Of a DNA stretch of 48,164 bases, positions 32,189-40,329 are shown piece by piece. Source of the stretch: Oscillospiraceae bacterium (GTDB lineage Bacteria > Bacillota > Clostridia > Oscillospirales > Ruminococcaceae). The translations under genes were made by a program, and so were the position numbers. The stretch is taken from assembly GCA_900757485.1 (NCBI GenBank), contig CAAEOA010000201.1, forward strand, positions 1-48,164. The letters run 5' to 3'. A model generated the notes under the pieces. That model made no database searches and was not told the origin of the DNA. It worked only from the letters and a program-made list of their open reading frames with translations. Positions within the stretch are counted from its first letter, which is position 1. Each line of letters begins with the position of its first letter.

Positions 32189-33313
32189 ATGGACAATAAA
32201 TTTAATTTGACAAAAGCGCTTTATGAGGACAGCGGTTCTCAGGTGATGTGTTTTGATCATGATGCCAAATTAATATGGTATAATCATGCCGCATCCACAC
32301 TGGTTGACAATAATAGCATCCAGTCTCTGTATCAATTGAGTATTACCTCTGACTTGACAGACGAGATCAGTCGGCTGAATCAGAATACGGTTTGCCATGT
32401 TATCGGGAATCCGTATCTGGAAATCGGGGGTATTACGCTGATTCCGTTTTTAAACAGCGACAAAAATCAGCTGCATTTTATTTTGGCAATGATTGCACCG
32501 TTATTGACGCCGGAGCGGGAGTCGGGGTATCAAAATATTATTTCTTTGATCGGTGCACAGTACCGGGAGCCGATGTTTGCGATTCAAAATATGCTGCTGC
32601 CGATCAAAAATAAACTGGAGCGTTATGAATGCTACGCTGAGTATCGGCTTTTAAAACAAATATCCAATCAGTGCTATAAGACAATGCGTGCAACAACAAA
32701 TTTGACAAACTATATGCAATATTGTAATGTCGATGTTCCGATTCATTTTGAAACAATCAGTATGAATCAATTTGTGAAAGATCTTTGTGAACGAATCGGA
32801 CGGTTTGTCCGCCGTACCGATATCACGTTTGAATATCATATTTGTACCGAAACGATTGTCAGCAAAATAGATACTGATAAGCTCTCTGTGGCTGTTTTTA
32901 ATCTAATCGCTAACTCGTGTTTGTACACCCGCCCGGGAAATGAAATTACCGTTAGTTTGACAAAAAATTCGAATAATTTTATTATTACGGTGGTAGATAA
33001 AGGAGAGGGCATTGCGCCCGAGATACAGTCGCGTGTATTCGAATCTTTTTATTCGTATGACCGAAACGGCTCGCCTGCGTGCGGTATGGGATTAGGTCTG
33101 CCGATTGTAAAGCGGGTAACAGATATGCATAACGGAACCTGCGTATTGACCAGTGAACTGAACGTAGGCACAACGGTTGCAATGCAGTTCCCGATTGTAG
33201 ACGGGGAGATCAGCGGGGCAGTGGAATCGGTTGTTTCGGGACCGGACAGTCGGTTTTCGCCATTGTTCCTCTATCTGTCGGATGTCTGTGATATTAATAC
33301 GTTGGAATTGTAG
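32189..33313 (+). CDS. Sensor histidine-kinase-like protein lacking the phospho-acceptor His
   Basis: 374 aa, cytosolic, with no membrane segment. The N-terminus (about 1-105) looks PAS-like (GSQVMCFDHDAKLIWYNHAAS). A helical region (about 110-185) stands where the dimerisation/HisKA domain should be, but reads IGAQYREPMFAIQNML: the H-E-L-R-x-P box has Tyr125-Arg126-Glu127-Pro128 and no His. The ATPase domain is intact, with the N box NLIANS (238-243), G1 DKGEGI (270-275) and G2 GMGLGLPIV (299-304). No response regulator lies nearby. It may act as an ATP-binding sensor, a partner of another kinase or a phosphatase. The TGA/TAG context and downstream rsmE (45 bp) suggest co-transcription. Confidence 0.85.
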   Translation: MDNKFNLTKALYEDSGSQVMCFDHDAKLIWYNHAASTLVDNNSIQSLYQLSITSDLTDEISRLNQNTVCHVIGNPYLEIGGITLIPFLNSDKNQLHFILAMIAPLLTPERESGYQNIISLIGAQYREPMFAIQNMLLPIKNKLERYECYAEYRLLKQISNQCYKTMRATTNLTNYMQYCNVDVPIHFETISMNQFVKDLCERIGRFVRRTDITFEYHICTETIVSKIDTDKLSVAVFNLIANSCLYTRPGNEITVSLTKNSNNFIITVVDKGEGIAPEIQSRVFESFYSYDRNGSPACGMGLGLPIVKRVTDMHNGTCVLTSELNVGTTVAMQFPIVDGEISGAVESVVSGPDSRFSPLFLYLSDVCDINTLEL

Positions 33314-33358
33314 CATGCCTGAAATGATAAAACAGATTGACCGAAGGGAAGATGTTTT

Positions 33359-34078
33359 ATGCCGCGTTTTTTTACCGAGCAGGTAGACGATGAAAAAGCG
33401 ATCATAACCGGAGAGGATGCGAAGCATATTATTAAGGCGCTGCGCATGACGGTGGGAGAACAGGTTGTTGTTTGTGACGGAGAACAGAGGGACTATCAAT
33501 GCGAAATCGAGTCGATTACCGACGAGGTTAGGCTGCGAGTATTAAGCAGCGGCGCCTCCGAATCCGAACCGGATTTGTGTTTGCATTTGTATCAGGCAAT
33601 GCCAAAAGGCGAAAAATTTGAATTTATTGTTCAAAAGGCAGTGGAACTGGGGGTATATGATATTACACCGGTGTTAACCTCCAGATGTATTTCCCGTCCT
33701 GACAAAGATACTATGCGAAAAAAGCTGGTCCGATATAATAAAATTGCCGCCGAGGCAGCAAAGCAATCCGGCAGGGGAAGAATCCCGGTTGTTCGTCCGC
33801 TGTTGTCTTATCAGGAAGCGTTAAAGGAAATGGCAGCATTTCAGAATGCCATATTCTTCTATGAATGCAAAGGACAACCTTTGCAGAAAATAATACAGCA
33901 GGGCTTGACCGAAACTGCAATTCTAATCGGAAGCGAGGGCGGTTTCAGTGAAGAAGAAGCTGCCGCCGCGGAAGCTGCGGGACTGTTTACGGCAAGTCTC
34001 GGAAAAAGGATTTTGCGTTGTGAAACGGCGCCGATTGCCGGAATTTCCATTATTATGAATTTGTCCGGAAATATGTAA
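33359..34078 (+). CDS. rsmE: 16S rRNA (uracil-1498-N3) methyltransferase
   Basis: 239-aa SPOUT methyltransferase modifying U1498 in the decoding centre of 16S rRNA. It has an N-terminal PUA-like domain (MPRFFTEQ...EDAKHIIKALRMTVGEQVVVCDGEQRDYQCEI). The SPOUT domain carries LYQAMPKGEKFEFIVQKAVELGV, RYNKIAAEAAKQSGRGRIP, LIGSEGGFSEEE (the SAM knot) and SLGKRILRCETAPIAGI. Ribosome binding site GAAGGGAAGATGTTTT before the ATG at 33359. It does not sit beside prmA, its common partner, but follows the kinase-like gene. Confidence 0.95.
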   Translation: MPRFFTEQVDDEKAIITGEDAKHIIKALRMTVGEQVVVCDGEQRDYQCEIESITDEVRLRVLSSGASESEPDLCLHLYQAMPKGEKFEFIVQKAVELGVYDITPVLTSRCISRPDKDTMRKKLVRYNKIAAEAAKQSGRGRIPVVRPLLSYQEALKEMAAFQNAIFFYECKGQPLQKIIQQGLTETAILIGSEGGFSEEEAAAAEAAGLFTASLGKRILRCETAPIAGISIIMNLSGNM

Positions 34079-34089
34079 GAATTTTGTAA

Positions 34090-34118
34090 TTGTTTTTTAG
34101 GAAATAATGGTATATAAT
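34090..34118 (+). promoter_or_regulatory. Promoter of the small acidic-tail protein gene
   Basis: TTGTTT (34090-34095), a 17-bp spacer and TATAAT (34113-34118), giving an expected leader of about 140 nt that contains structured element L3. Confidence 0.7.
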
Positions 34119-34152
34119 AGAAGTAAAGAAACAGTGATTAAGGAGACACTTG

Positions 34153-34252
34153 GCGTAAAATGATATTTTGCGCTGAAATTGTTCCTTTTTGCTCAAGATA
34201 GAGAGCAAAATGTCGTGTACAGTGCATGACACGGTAACAAATTCAAAAAGGA
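34153..34252 (+). promoter_or_regulatory. Structured leader L3, shared family
   Basis: GCGTAAAAT-GAT-ATTTTGCGC hairpin (34153-34173). Then GAAATTGTT (34175-34183) pairs with AACAAATTC (34236-34244) with one mismatch and encloses two perfect or near-perfect hairpins: TTTTGCTC/GAGCAAAA (34187-34210) and GTCGTG/CATGAC (34212-34230). Directly after the stem comes AAAAAGGAATGGTGATTGAT and the ATG. It reads as a three-way junction. Confidence 0.62.
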
Positions 34253-34264
34253 ATGGTGATTGAT

Positions 34265-34588
34265 ATGAAGAAAAAGGGAAGTTGGCTGAAAGTTGCGGCG
34301 ATATTGGCAGCAGTGATCGGCGGCATTGTTGCAATAGCGGCTTTCATGAAGAAAAAAGGAAAGAAAATCAGAGAAGAGTTGGACTTCGATGATGAACGGT
34401 ATTTTGACGAAGAGGAAGACGATTTTACAGATGATATTATGGACGGCGATGAAACAATAGAGCCGTATGAACATTTTGATGAAACGGCTCCGGATGAGGC
34501 TGCGGATAATATTGACATTCCCGTAACCGAAAAAGACGCTGATGATGATTCGGCAGATGGTGAATTATCTGCTCCGAAGGAAGAATAA
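34265..34588 (+). CDS. Small single-span membrane protein with acidic tail
   Basis: 107 aa; family not recognised. A basic N-terminus (MKKKGSWLK), one hydrophobic helix (VAAILAAVIGGIVAIAAFM), a basic stop-transfer KKKGKKIREE, then about 70 residues dominated by Asp and Glu (DDERYFDEEEDDFTDDIMDGDE and onward) that are probably disordered. Orientation should place the acidic tail in the cytoplasm by the positive-inside rule. The ATG at 34265 is chosen over 34253, which overlaps the AAAGGAATG ribosome binding site. It carries its own promoter, leader L3 and terminator. Confidence 0.8.
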   Translation: MKKKGSWLKVAAILAAVIGGIVAIAAFMKKKGKKIREELDFDDERYFDEEEDDFTDDIMDGDETIEPYEHFDETAPDEAADNIDIPVTEKDADDDSADGELSAPKEE

Positions 34589-34592
34589 TAAT

Positions 34593-34633
34593 AGCCTGCT
34601 GAGTAATTTAAGAGTTACTCGGGCAGGCTTTTT
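34593..34633 (+). terminator. Terminator after the acidic-tail protein gene
   Basis: AGCCTGC with GAGTAA pairs with TTACTC and GCAGGCT, followed by TTTTTG. Confidence 0.9.
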
Positions 34634-34766
34634 GTTTTAGAAAGAGGAACATTGCGAGAATCCTTGTTATAAGATCATCTTTCAAAAATCGTTCCGTATG
34701 GTATGATTTTTACCTATCGGTTAAAGTTATGTGATATGGATAGCCACAAGGGAGATGAGATTATAT

Positions 34767-34934
34767 ATGGAAAAAATTTGTCGGTACTGCAAACATTTTA
34801 GACTGCATTACATTATATACAGCAACGGAAGATATTCACCGCTGATATACGGACATTGTGTAAAACCCAGGCTGAAAAAAAGATATGCGGAAGAAAAATG
34901 CTGTACATATTATCAGGAAAAAGGATTGCCGTGA
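34767..34934 (+). CDS. Small cysteine-rich (zinc-finger-like) protein
   Basis: 55 aa: MEKICRYCKHFRLHY, then a variable middle, GHCVKPRLKKRYAEEKCCTYY. The CxxC pair, the GHC and the CC pair would suit a small zinc site. Similar short proteins occur in Firmicutes, but I know no function. The start is the ATG at 34767, 12 nt after GGAG (AAGGGAG); the ATG at 34755 overlaps the ribosome binding site and the one at 34731 has none. It ends in TGA just before a strong terminator. Confidence 0.75.
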   Translation: MEKICRYCKHFRLHYIIYSNGRYSPLIYGHCVKPRLKKRYAEEKCCTYYQEKGLP

Positions 34935-34953
34935 AAAATTTGTGTCAAAAAAA

Positions 34954-34998
34954 CGGGACTGCCTCTTTGAGTTTTACTCATTTGCGGCAGTCCCGATT
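34954..34998. terminator. Convergent terminator
   Basis: CGGGACTGCC (34954-34963) and GGCAGTCCCG (34986-34995) form a perfect 10-bp stem with A-run and T-rich flanks. It serves both the small Cys-rich gene and the minus-strand ECF gene. Confidence 0.9.
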
Positions 34999-35011
34999 AT
35001 TTTGTTTTTCT

Positions 35012-35602
35012 TTATGAGCGTCGTTTTTCTAAATATTTCAGTAACGGCTTGGATATTGCAACCGAAAGAATGATTCCGACTACTAATTCTAAAATACCGT
35101 TCAGTCCAAAGGCAACGGTAAATACTGCTTTGAGCTCTAGGGCGTCAAACAAACACCACATTAAGGTCAAAACGCTGATTGTATGGAACAGAGAAGCCAC
35201 TGCGGCACTGATGCCGATAGCCAGAATGTCCTTTCCCCATTTTTTGCGCAGCAGTATAAATAAAAATCCTGCAATAACGCCTAAAAGAATACGCGGAACA
35301 AAGCACATAATAATGGATGCAACCGGATTAGGACTGACAAACGGCGAGAAGATCAGATCACCGTAGGACGCTGAAGTCGTCGCTTTGATCATACTCATCA
35401 GACCGAAAGAAAATCCCAGTATACCGCCGCACGTCGGTCCTAAGATGACCGCTCCGATAATGACCGGAATGTGCATCAGGGTGATTGAGATCATCGGTGG
35501 AATCATGATGAATCCGATTGGTGTGAATGCCAGTATCGCCTGGAGTGCGATCAGCATTGCCAGCAAAACCATTTTTTGGATTTTTGCCGTTGAGTTTGAC
35601 AT
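35012..35602 (-). CDS. ECF transporter S component, possibly for pantothenate
   Basis: 196-aa membrane protein with about six hydrophobic segments, starting KIQKMVLLAMLIALQAILAFTPIGFIMIPPMISITLMHIPVIIGAVILGPTCGGILGF. The A-x-x-x-A-like first helix and the conserved ITLMHIPVIIGAxxLGPxxG pattern mark an energy-coupling-factor substrate-binding subunit. It would need the shared EcfA1/A2/T module from elsewhere. The start is the ATG at 35602, 8-9 nt after AAGGAGG; the longer frame to 35752 overlaps coaX and is rejected. Sitting just downstream of coaX suggests pantothenate as substrate (inference from context only). Confidence 0.85.
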   Translation of the reverse strand: MSNSTAKIQKMVLLAMLIALQAILAFTPIGFIMIPPMISITLMHIPVIIGAVILGPTCGGILGFSFGLMSMIKATTSASYGDLIFSPFVSPNPVASIIMCFVPRILLGVIAGFLFILLRKKWGKDILAIGISAAVASLFHTISVLTLMWCLFDALELKAVFTVAFGLNGILELVVGIILSVAISKPLLKYLEKRRS

Positions 35603-35708
35603 AAAAATTCCTCCTTGCTGCTGCTTCGCCATAGCGGCAAATGTAGCGCAAAATAAATTTATTGCTAAGCCGTTTTTTGAAACGGCAGATAGCCAATGGA
35701 AGAAATGC

Positions 35709-36485
35709 TTATTTTTCTGCGGTATTTTTTCGGTATAAAATCCGCAAGCCATCTAACAAAAGCGTTTCATCTTTTTTGATTTCGGATCTGCAATGCGGTA
35801 AAACAGCTCCCACTAATCCGCCGCAGGCAACGACTGAAGCGTCATTCCCCAGAATTTCCTTATAACGTTCAATCATTCCGTCAACCATGCTTGCTGCTCC
35901 TAAGATCGTACCGGCTTTCATGCAGTCGATAGTGTTGGTACCGATCGGCGCAATGTTTTCACCGTCTAAACTGATCTTCGGCAGCTGGGCAGCCTGAGAG
36001 GAAAGTGCCTCCAACGCAATCATCACGCCCGGCAGAATTGCGCCGCCGCGGAAGCACCCGTCTTTGTCTACCACGGTGATTTTAGTTGCTGTACCAAGGT
36101 CGATAATAATAGCGGGCAAAGGATATTTTTCCATTGCGCCGATAGCGGTGGCAAGCAGATCGGCACCGAGTTGTCCCGGATTGTCAATTTTTATATTTAG
36201 CCCGGTTTTGATACCGGGACCGATTGTCAGTACTTTTACTTTTTTAATCAGCCGTATTGCATTGCGAAGAACGCTTGAAAGCGGGGGAACCACTGACGAA
36301 ACAATACCTCCGGTAATATCGTCGGGCTGGCAATGATATAAGCTTAGGATGTCCTTAATCAGTACCGCATATTCAAATTCCGTTCGCAGAGAGTCGGTGC
36401 GGATTCGAGCAACAAATAAAAGCTGATCTCCATGATATCCGCCGAGTACAATATTTGAATTTCCAATATCGACTGCCAAGAGCAT
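35709..36485 (-). CDS. coaX: Type III pantothenate kinase
   Basis: Phosphorylates pantothenate in the first step of coenzyme A synthesis. 258 aa with the ASKHA-fold motifs MLLAVDIGNSNIVLGGY (phosphate 1), GPGIKTGLNIKIDNPGQLGADLLA (substrate Asp/Arg region) and IDLGTATKITVVDKDG (phosphate 2, with GTAT). GGAILPGVMIALEALSSQAAQLPKI and ACGGLVGAVLP complete it. Type III enzymes are not inhibited by CoA. It is followed by the ECF S component 106 bp downstream. That gap (35603-35708) can form the hairpin GCCGTTT/AAACGGC but shows no known riboswitch. Confidence 0.96.
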   Translation of the reverse strand: MLLAVDIGNSNIVLGGYHGDQLLFVARIRTDSLRTEFEYAVLIKDILSLYHCQPDDITGGIVSSVVPPLSSVLRNAIRLIKKVKVLTIGPGIKTGLNIKIDNPGQLGADLLATAIGAMEKYPLPAIIIDLGTATKITVVDKDGCFRGGAILPGVMIALEALSSQAAQLPKISLDGENIAPIGTNTIDCMKAGTILGAASMVDGMIERYKEILGNDASVVACGGLVGAVLPHCRSEIKKDETLLLDGLRILYRKNTAEK

Positions 36486-36607
36486 AGCAACGCATCCTTC
36501 TTTGATTAGTACTTTTCAGTTTACAGCAAATAAGCGCTAAAGTCAAGTTCGATATCGGGAAGGGCTTGTCGGTAAGCAAAATAAATTGATTAATTACACC
36601 ATATGGA

Positions 36608-36636
36608 TTGAATATTGCTGAAAAATAAGTTACAAT
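36608..36636 (+). promoter_or_regulatory. Sigma-A promoter of the beta-CASP nuclease gene
   Basis: TTGAAT (36608-36613), a 17-bp spacer and TACAAT (36631-36636), 38 bp before the ATG. Confidence 0.75.
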
Positions 36637-36674
36637 AGAACATATACAAACCATGCAGAAGGAGCAAACAATAT

Positions 36675-38267
36675 ATGAAACTTTCATTTTTGGGTGCGGC
36701 TCATGAGGTGACCGGCAGCTGCCATTTTATTGAAGCTTGCGGAAAAAAGATACTGGTAGATTGCGGAATGCAGCAGGGACAAGATGATGATACACAGGAA
36801 CTTCCGGTTGTACCGGCGGATATAGATTACTTATTTCTGACCCACGCACATATCGACCATTCCGGGAAATTACCGTTGCTTTCCAAAATGGGATTTAACG
36901 GAAAAATTTTTACAACGGTTGCAACCGGTGAATTATGTTCTATTATGTTACAGGACAGCGCACATATTCAGGAATTTGAAGCGGAATGGAAAAATCGGAA
37001 ACGGCAGCGTGCCGGCGAGGATCTTTATGAACCGCTTTATACGATAGAGGACGCGCAGCGTATAATGAAACGCTTTGTGACTTTTGAATATAATCAGATC
37101 ATTTCAGTTTGTGACGGAATTAAAATTCGGTTTATCGATGTTGGGCATCTGCTTGGTTCGGCAAGCATTGAGGTTTGGATCGAGGAAGAAGATACCAATA
37201 AAAAGCTGGTGTTTTCGGGGGATATTGGTAATCTGAATCAGCCGCTTATCAGAGATCCGCAGTATATTACCGAGGCAGATTATGTTGTCATGGAATCTAC
37301 TTACGGTGACCGTAATCATGGTCCGGCTCCGGATTATGTACAGGAATTGGCGGATATTATAAAGGAAACCTTTGATCAGGGCGGAAATGTGGTGATACCC
37401 TCGTTTGCGGTCGGAAGGACACAGGAACTGCTGTACTTTTTAAGGGATATTGTAAATAACAACAGGATTCCGGGATATTCGGAAATTCCGGTTTATGTAG
37501 ATAGTCCGCTTGCCGTAGAGGCAACGAATGTTTTCAACAAAAACGTAAAGGGTTATTTTGACGAAGAGGCAATGTCTTTGATTAATCAGGGAATTAACCC
37601 GATTACTTTTCCGGGACTGAAAATATCAGTTACCAGCGATGAATCCAAAGCAATCAATTTTGACAGCCGGAGCAAAGTAATTATTTCTGCAAGCGGCATG
37701 TGCGATGCAGGGCGAATCCGCCATCATTTGAAGCATAACTTATGGAGAGCGGAGTCCACTATTGTATTTGTCGGCTTTCAAGCAATCGGCACATTGGGGC
37801 GTTCCTTGCTGGAAGGCACAAAGACGGTAAAATTGTTTGGTGAATCCATTACAGTCAACGCAAATATTGTTCGTTTGCATGGGATCAGCGGGCATGCCGA
37901 TCAAGCGGGTTTACTGCGATGGTTAAGTGCATTTGAGCAAAAGCCGAAGAGAGTGTTTGTAGTTCATGGTGAAGCATCAGTTTGTGACTCTTTCGCTGCA
38001 CTTTTGCAGGATCAGGGATATGATGCGCTGGCTCCCAATTTGCAGGCAAGTTTTGATTTGGCAACGAACACTTGTCTGGAAACTGGCGTTTTGCCTGAAC
38101 CGAAGAAAGTAAAAGAAACGACGCGTGTTTCCAGTGTGTTTCAACGTTTGGTTAATGCGGGTCAGCGTCTAATGGCTGTTATCAGACATAATGAAGGCGG
38201 TGCCAATAAAGATTTGGCAAAGTTCGCGGATCAGATTAATAGTTTGTGTGATAAATGGGATCGGTAG
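36675..38267 (+). CDS. MBL-fold beta-CASP ribonuclease/exonuclease
   Basis: 530 aa, related to archaeal and bacterial CPSF-like RNases. The MBL core has HAHIDHSG (the HxHxDH zinc motif), a distal His in DVGHLLGSASIEV and the Asp in FSGDIGN. The beta-CASP part follows (ESTYGDRNH, VIPSFAVGRTQELLYFL, VDSPLAVEATNVF, ASGMCDAGRIRHHLKHNL, VGFQAIGTLGR), then ISGHADQAGLLRWL and FVVHGE. All metal ligands are present. A C-terminal extension of about 60 residues is lysine- and glutamine-rich. The RNA or DNA target is unknown. Ribosome binding site AAGGAG before the ATG. Its own promoter and a strong terminator make it monocistronic. Confidence 0.93.
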   Translation: MKLSFLGAAHEVTGSCHFIEACGKKILVDCGMQQGQDDDTQELPVVPADIDYLFLTHAHIDHSGKLPLLSKMGFNGKIFTTVATGELCSIMLQDSAHIQEFEAEWKNRKRQRAGEDLYEPLYTIEDAQRIMKRFVTFEYNQIISVCDGIKIRFIDVGHLLGSASIEVWIEEEDTNKKLVFSGDIGNLNQPLIRDPQYITEADYVVMESTYGDRNHGPAPDYVQELADIIKETFDQGGNVVIPSFAVGRTQELLYFLRDIVNNNRIPGYSEIPVYVDSPLAVEATNVFNKNVKGYFDEEAMSLINQGINPITFPGLKISVTSDESKAINFDSRSKVIISASGMCDAGRIRHHLKHNLWRAESTIVFVGFQAIGTLGRSLLEGTKTVKLFGESITVNANIVRLHGISGHADQAGLLRWLSAFEQKPKRVFVVHGEASVCDSFAALLQDQGYDALAPNLQASFDLATNTCLETGVLPEPKKVKETTRVSSVFQRLVNAGQRLMAVIRHNEGGANKDLAKFADQINSLCDKWDR

Positions 38268-38379
38268 TATAAATGCTTTTCCGGTAGTAAACGCAAGATA
38301 TAGGAATATGCCTGATTCTGTTAAGAACGGTCAAATGACATCGTTTTTTTGGTTATTTTATCCTGAGAAAGAGCAATAA

Positions 38380-38442
38380 ATGTCAGAATGCAGTGAACAA
38401 ATTAACAATTTGTTCACTGCATTTCATTGACATGTTTTTTTT
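38380..38442 (+). terminator. Long-stem terminator after the nuclease gene
   Basis: AATGCAGTGAACAAATT (38387-38403) pairs perfectly with AATTTGTTCACTGCATT (38407-38423), with outer TGTCA/TGACA, then eight T at 38435-38442. Confidence 0.95.
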
Positions 38443-38506
38443 ATTACGGTAAACTTTATTACATAGTATTAAAATTTTAACGAGCCGTTGTTATAACGAA
38501 AAGCGA

Positions 38507-38640
38507 GATGTCCACCGTCTCTATATGCGGTGGGTTCCACTTACTTTTTCCGGTGGTGGTACAATCCGCCGCCGGAACATCGAATGACGGGACTTTGCCC
38601 CTTATTGAAAATGAAGGGCCCCGTTTTGTTCCAAGGGGAG
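38507..38640 (+). promoter_or_regulatory. Unassigned structured leader with attenuator-like end, upstream of the ROK gene
   Basis: P1 GATGT (38507-38511)/ACATC (38577-38581) encloses P2 CCACCG/CGGTGG (38512-38533) and a 12-bp P3 TTCCGGTGGTGG/CCGCCGCCGGAA (38548-38577), a three-way junction. Next ACGGG (38587-38591) can pair with CCCGT (38620-38624), with CCCTT/AAGGG inside, before GTTTTGTT, as a terminator. CCCCTT (38598-38603) can instead pair with AAGGGG (38633-38638). I could not match it to a known riboswitch. The upstream 38443-38506 is AT-rich. Confidence 0.5.
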
Positions 38641-38693
38641 TTCGGCTTCTGTAAAAACGTTGAATCTTCGGTAAAATAACGAGGTGGATTGTT

Positions 38694-39914
38694 GTGGAAC
38701 AGTTTGGAATAAGTAAATTAGATTTAAAACGGCGCAATAGAATGCAGATTTTAAAACAATTGCAGCAGCATGGTCCCACTTCCAGAATCGACTTGTCATC
38801 ATCATTGGAATTGACCCGGGCGGCAGTAACAATCATTACGAATGAGATGATTGAGCAGGGCGTTTTATATGAAAAGGGAGAAGCGGGCATTGCAGGTCAA
38901 AAAGCGACGCGGGGACGCAAGAAGATTTTAATTGACATCAATAAAAATTTTCGATTTGCATTCGGTATTGCCATAGATGGCTTAAAGATTCATATCGGTT
39001 TATCCAACATCAGTGGGGAAGTATTGGAAAAGCGTCAGTTAGAGATTCATCCGAATGATATCAATGAGGTAACGTTGCATCATATTTTTGTGAATATGAA
39101 GGAAATGATGGCATACAACTGTCTTGAAGAAAATCAGATATTGGGAATCGGTGTTTGCCTAAACAACCGCTCCATGCGGATCATGAAAGTGACAGGCGGC
39201 AGCGGTGCTCCGAATTACAGCGAATTGAAGCAGGAATTTGAAAAGAATTTTCAAATTCCGGTGACTTTTGATTCGATGATAAGCGGCATCGCCCGGGCAG
39301 AAGTGGATTTTATGTGTTCCACTGTTTCAAGCAGCAATTTGATTGTGATTCGATTTTCTGATAATATCGATGCAACTATAATGGTGCGGAATGAAATATA
39401 CCGGGGATATCATAATCAGGCGATGAATATTGCCCATATGATTGTCAAGCCTGACGGCGAGCGTTGCTCCTGCGGACATAAGGGATGCGCTTTAAATGAA
39501 TTCTCGGATGATGCGGTATATGTTCGGATTGTGAACGCGTTTTCCAAAGAAAACACTCCGCTCCTTTACGATTATGTAGAGGGAAACGTAAACAGTCTTC
39601 GGGTCGCCGGAATATTTGATTATATCTGTTTGAATGATCCGGGCGTAATGGAAATTTTTAAGGATTGCGTGAAAAGCTTTGCGATTTTTATTAACAATAT
39701 CGCCAGCTTAGCGGATCCCGAAAAAATTGTGTTTTTCGGTACGCAATTTGAACGGGAGCAGTTTATGCAGCTACTGAAAGAAATTTCTGCGGAATATTTG
39801 GGAGAAGAAATTTTAAGGCGGGTAACATCCTGCCGGCTGAAACAGAATGAGATATTTTTATCCGGCTGTGCGCTTGCTGTTCGTCAATTTTTTATTCAGA
39901 AAGGTGGATTTTAA
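38694..39914 (+). CDS. ROK-family transcriptional regulator
   Basis: 406 aa. An N-terminal MarR-like winged helix (about 8-80: KRRNRMQILKQLQQHGPTSRIDLSSSLELTRAAVTIITNEMIEQGVLYEKGE) is followed by the ROK sugar-kinase-like domain. The zinc signature is in GERCSCGHKGCALNEF (CxCGxxGC). The kinase Asp/Gly motifs look weakened (LIVIRFSDNIDATIMVRNEIYRG), as expected of NagC/XylR-type repressors that only bind sugar. The start is GTG at 38694, 7 nt after GAGGTGG. No sugar operon is adjacent, so its ligand is unknown. The structured leader upstream suggests RNA-level control. Confidence 0.88.
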   Translation: MEQFGISKLDLKRRNRMQILKQLQQHGPTSRIDLSSSLELTRAAVTIITNEMIEQGVLYEKGEAGIAGQKATRGRKKILIDINKNFRFAFGIAIDGLKIHIGLSNISGEVLEKRQLEIHPNDINEVTLHHIFVNMKEMMAYNCLEENQILGIGVCLNNRSMRIMKVTGGSGAPNYSELKQEFEKNFQIPVTFDSMISGIARAEVDFMCSTVSSSNLIVIRFSDNIDATIMVRNEIYRGYHNQAMNIAHMIVKPDGERCSCGHKGCALNEFSDDAVYVRIVNAFSKENTPLLYDYVEGNVNSLRVAGIFDYICLNDPGVMEIFKDCVKSFAIFINNIASLADPEKIVFFGTQFEREQFMQLLKEISAEYLGEEILRRVTSCRLKQNEIFLSGCALAVRQFFIQKGGF

Positions 39915-39942
39915 GGGGGTTGTATTCTGTTGAAGACGGTAT

Positions 39943-39972
39943 TTGTTTTCAATGGCAGATTGCTTTTACAAT
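39943..39972 (+). promoter_or_regulatory. Possible promoter of the PII-like gene
   Basis: TTGTTT (39943-39948), an 18-bp spacer and TACAAT (39967-39972), 22 bp before the ATG; the transcript start would fall close to the AAAAAAGGAG ribosome binding site. Confidence 0.4.
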
Positions 39973-39993
39973 ATTAAAAAAGGAGATAGATAG

Positions 39994-40329
39994 ATGAAAT
40001 TATTGGTATTCATTTTGGATGATGTGGAAAAACTGGAAACATTACTTTGTGCTCTTTCGGAAGCTAAAATTTCGGGTGCTACCATTGTAGAAAGCGCCGG
40101 AATGGCAAGATCGCTCTATCATATGGAGGACGGAGCGTTTTTAGGTTCTTTGAGGCTGTTTCTAAATCCCGACAGAGAGGAAAACAGAATGATATTTATG
40201 GTCCTCAATGACGAGCAGATTCAAACGGTTAAAGCAGTAATAAAGGATGTAATCGGAGATTTGTCCGAACCGAATACCGGTATTTTATTTACTTTGCCGA
40301 TTGACAGTGTTGACGGATTGCATAAATAG
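39994..40329 (+). CDS. PII-like (GlnB-fold) signalling protein
   Basis: 111 aa. The pattern fits a PII-like ferredoxin fold: beta strand KLLVFILDDVEKLETLLCALSEAKISGATIVESAGM, a variable T-loop region (ARSLYHMEDGAFLGSLRLFLNPDREENR), then MIFMVLNDEQIQTVKAVIKDVIGDLSEPNTGILFTLPIDSVDGL, like the C-terminal half of GlnB. The classical PII uridylylation signature is absent, so this is one of the divergent PII-like groups. It lies directly before a cation/proton antiporter. In such pairs the small protein usually gates the transporter in response to a nucleotide. Ribosome binding site AAAAAAGGAG before the ATG. Confidence 0.78.
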   Translation: MKLLVFILDDVEKLETLLCALSEAKISGATIVESAGMARSLYHMEDGAFLGSLRLFLNPDREENRMIFMVLNDEQIQTVKAVIKDVIGDLSEPNTGILFTLPIDSVDGLHK

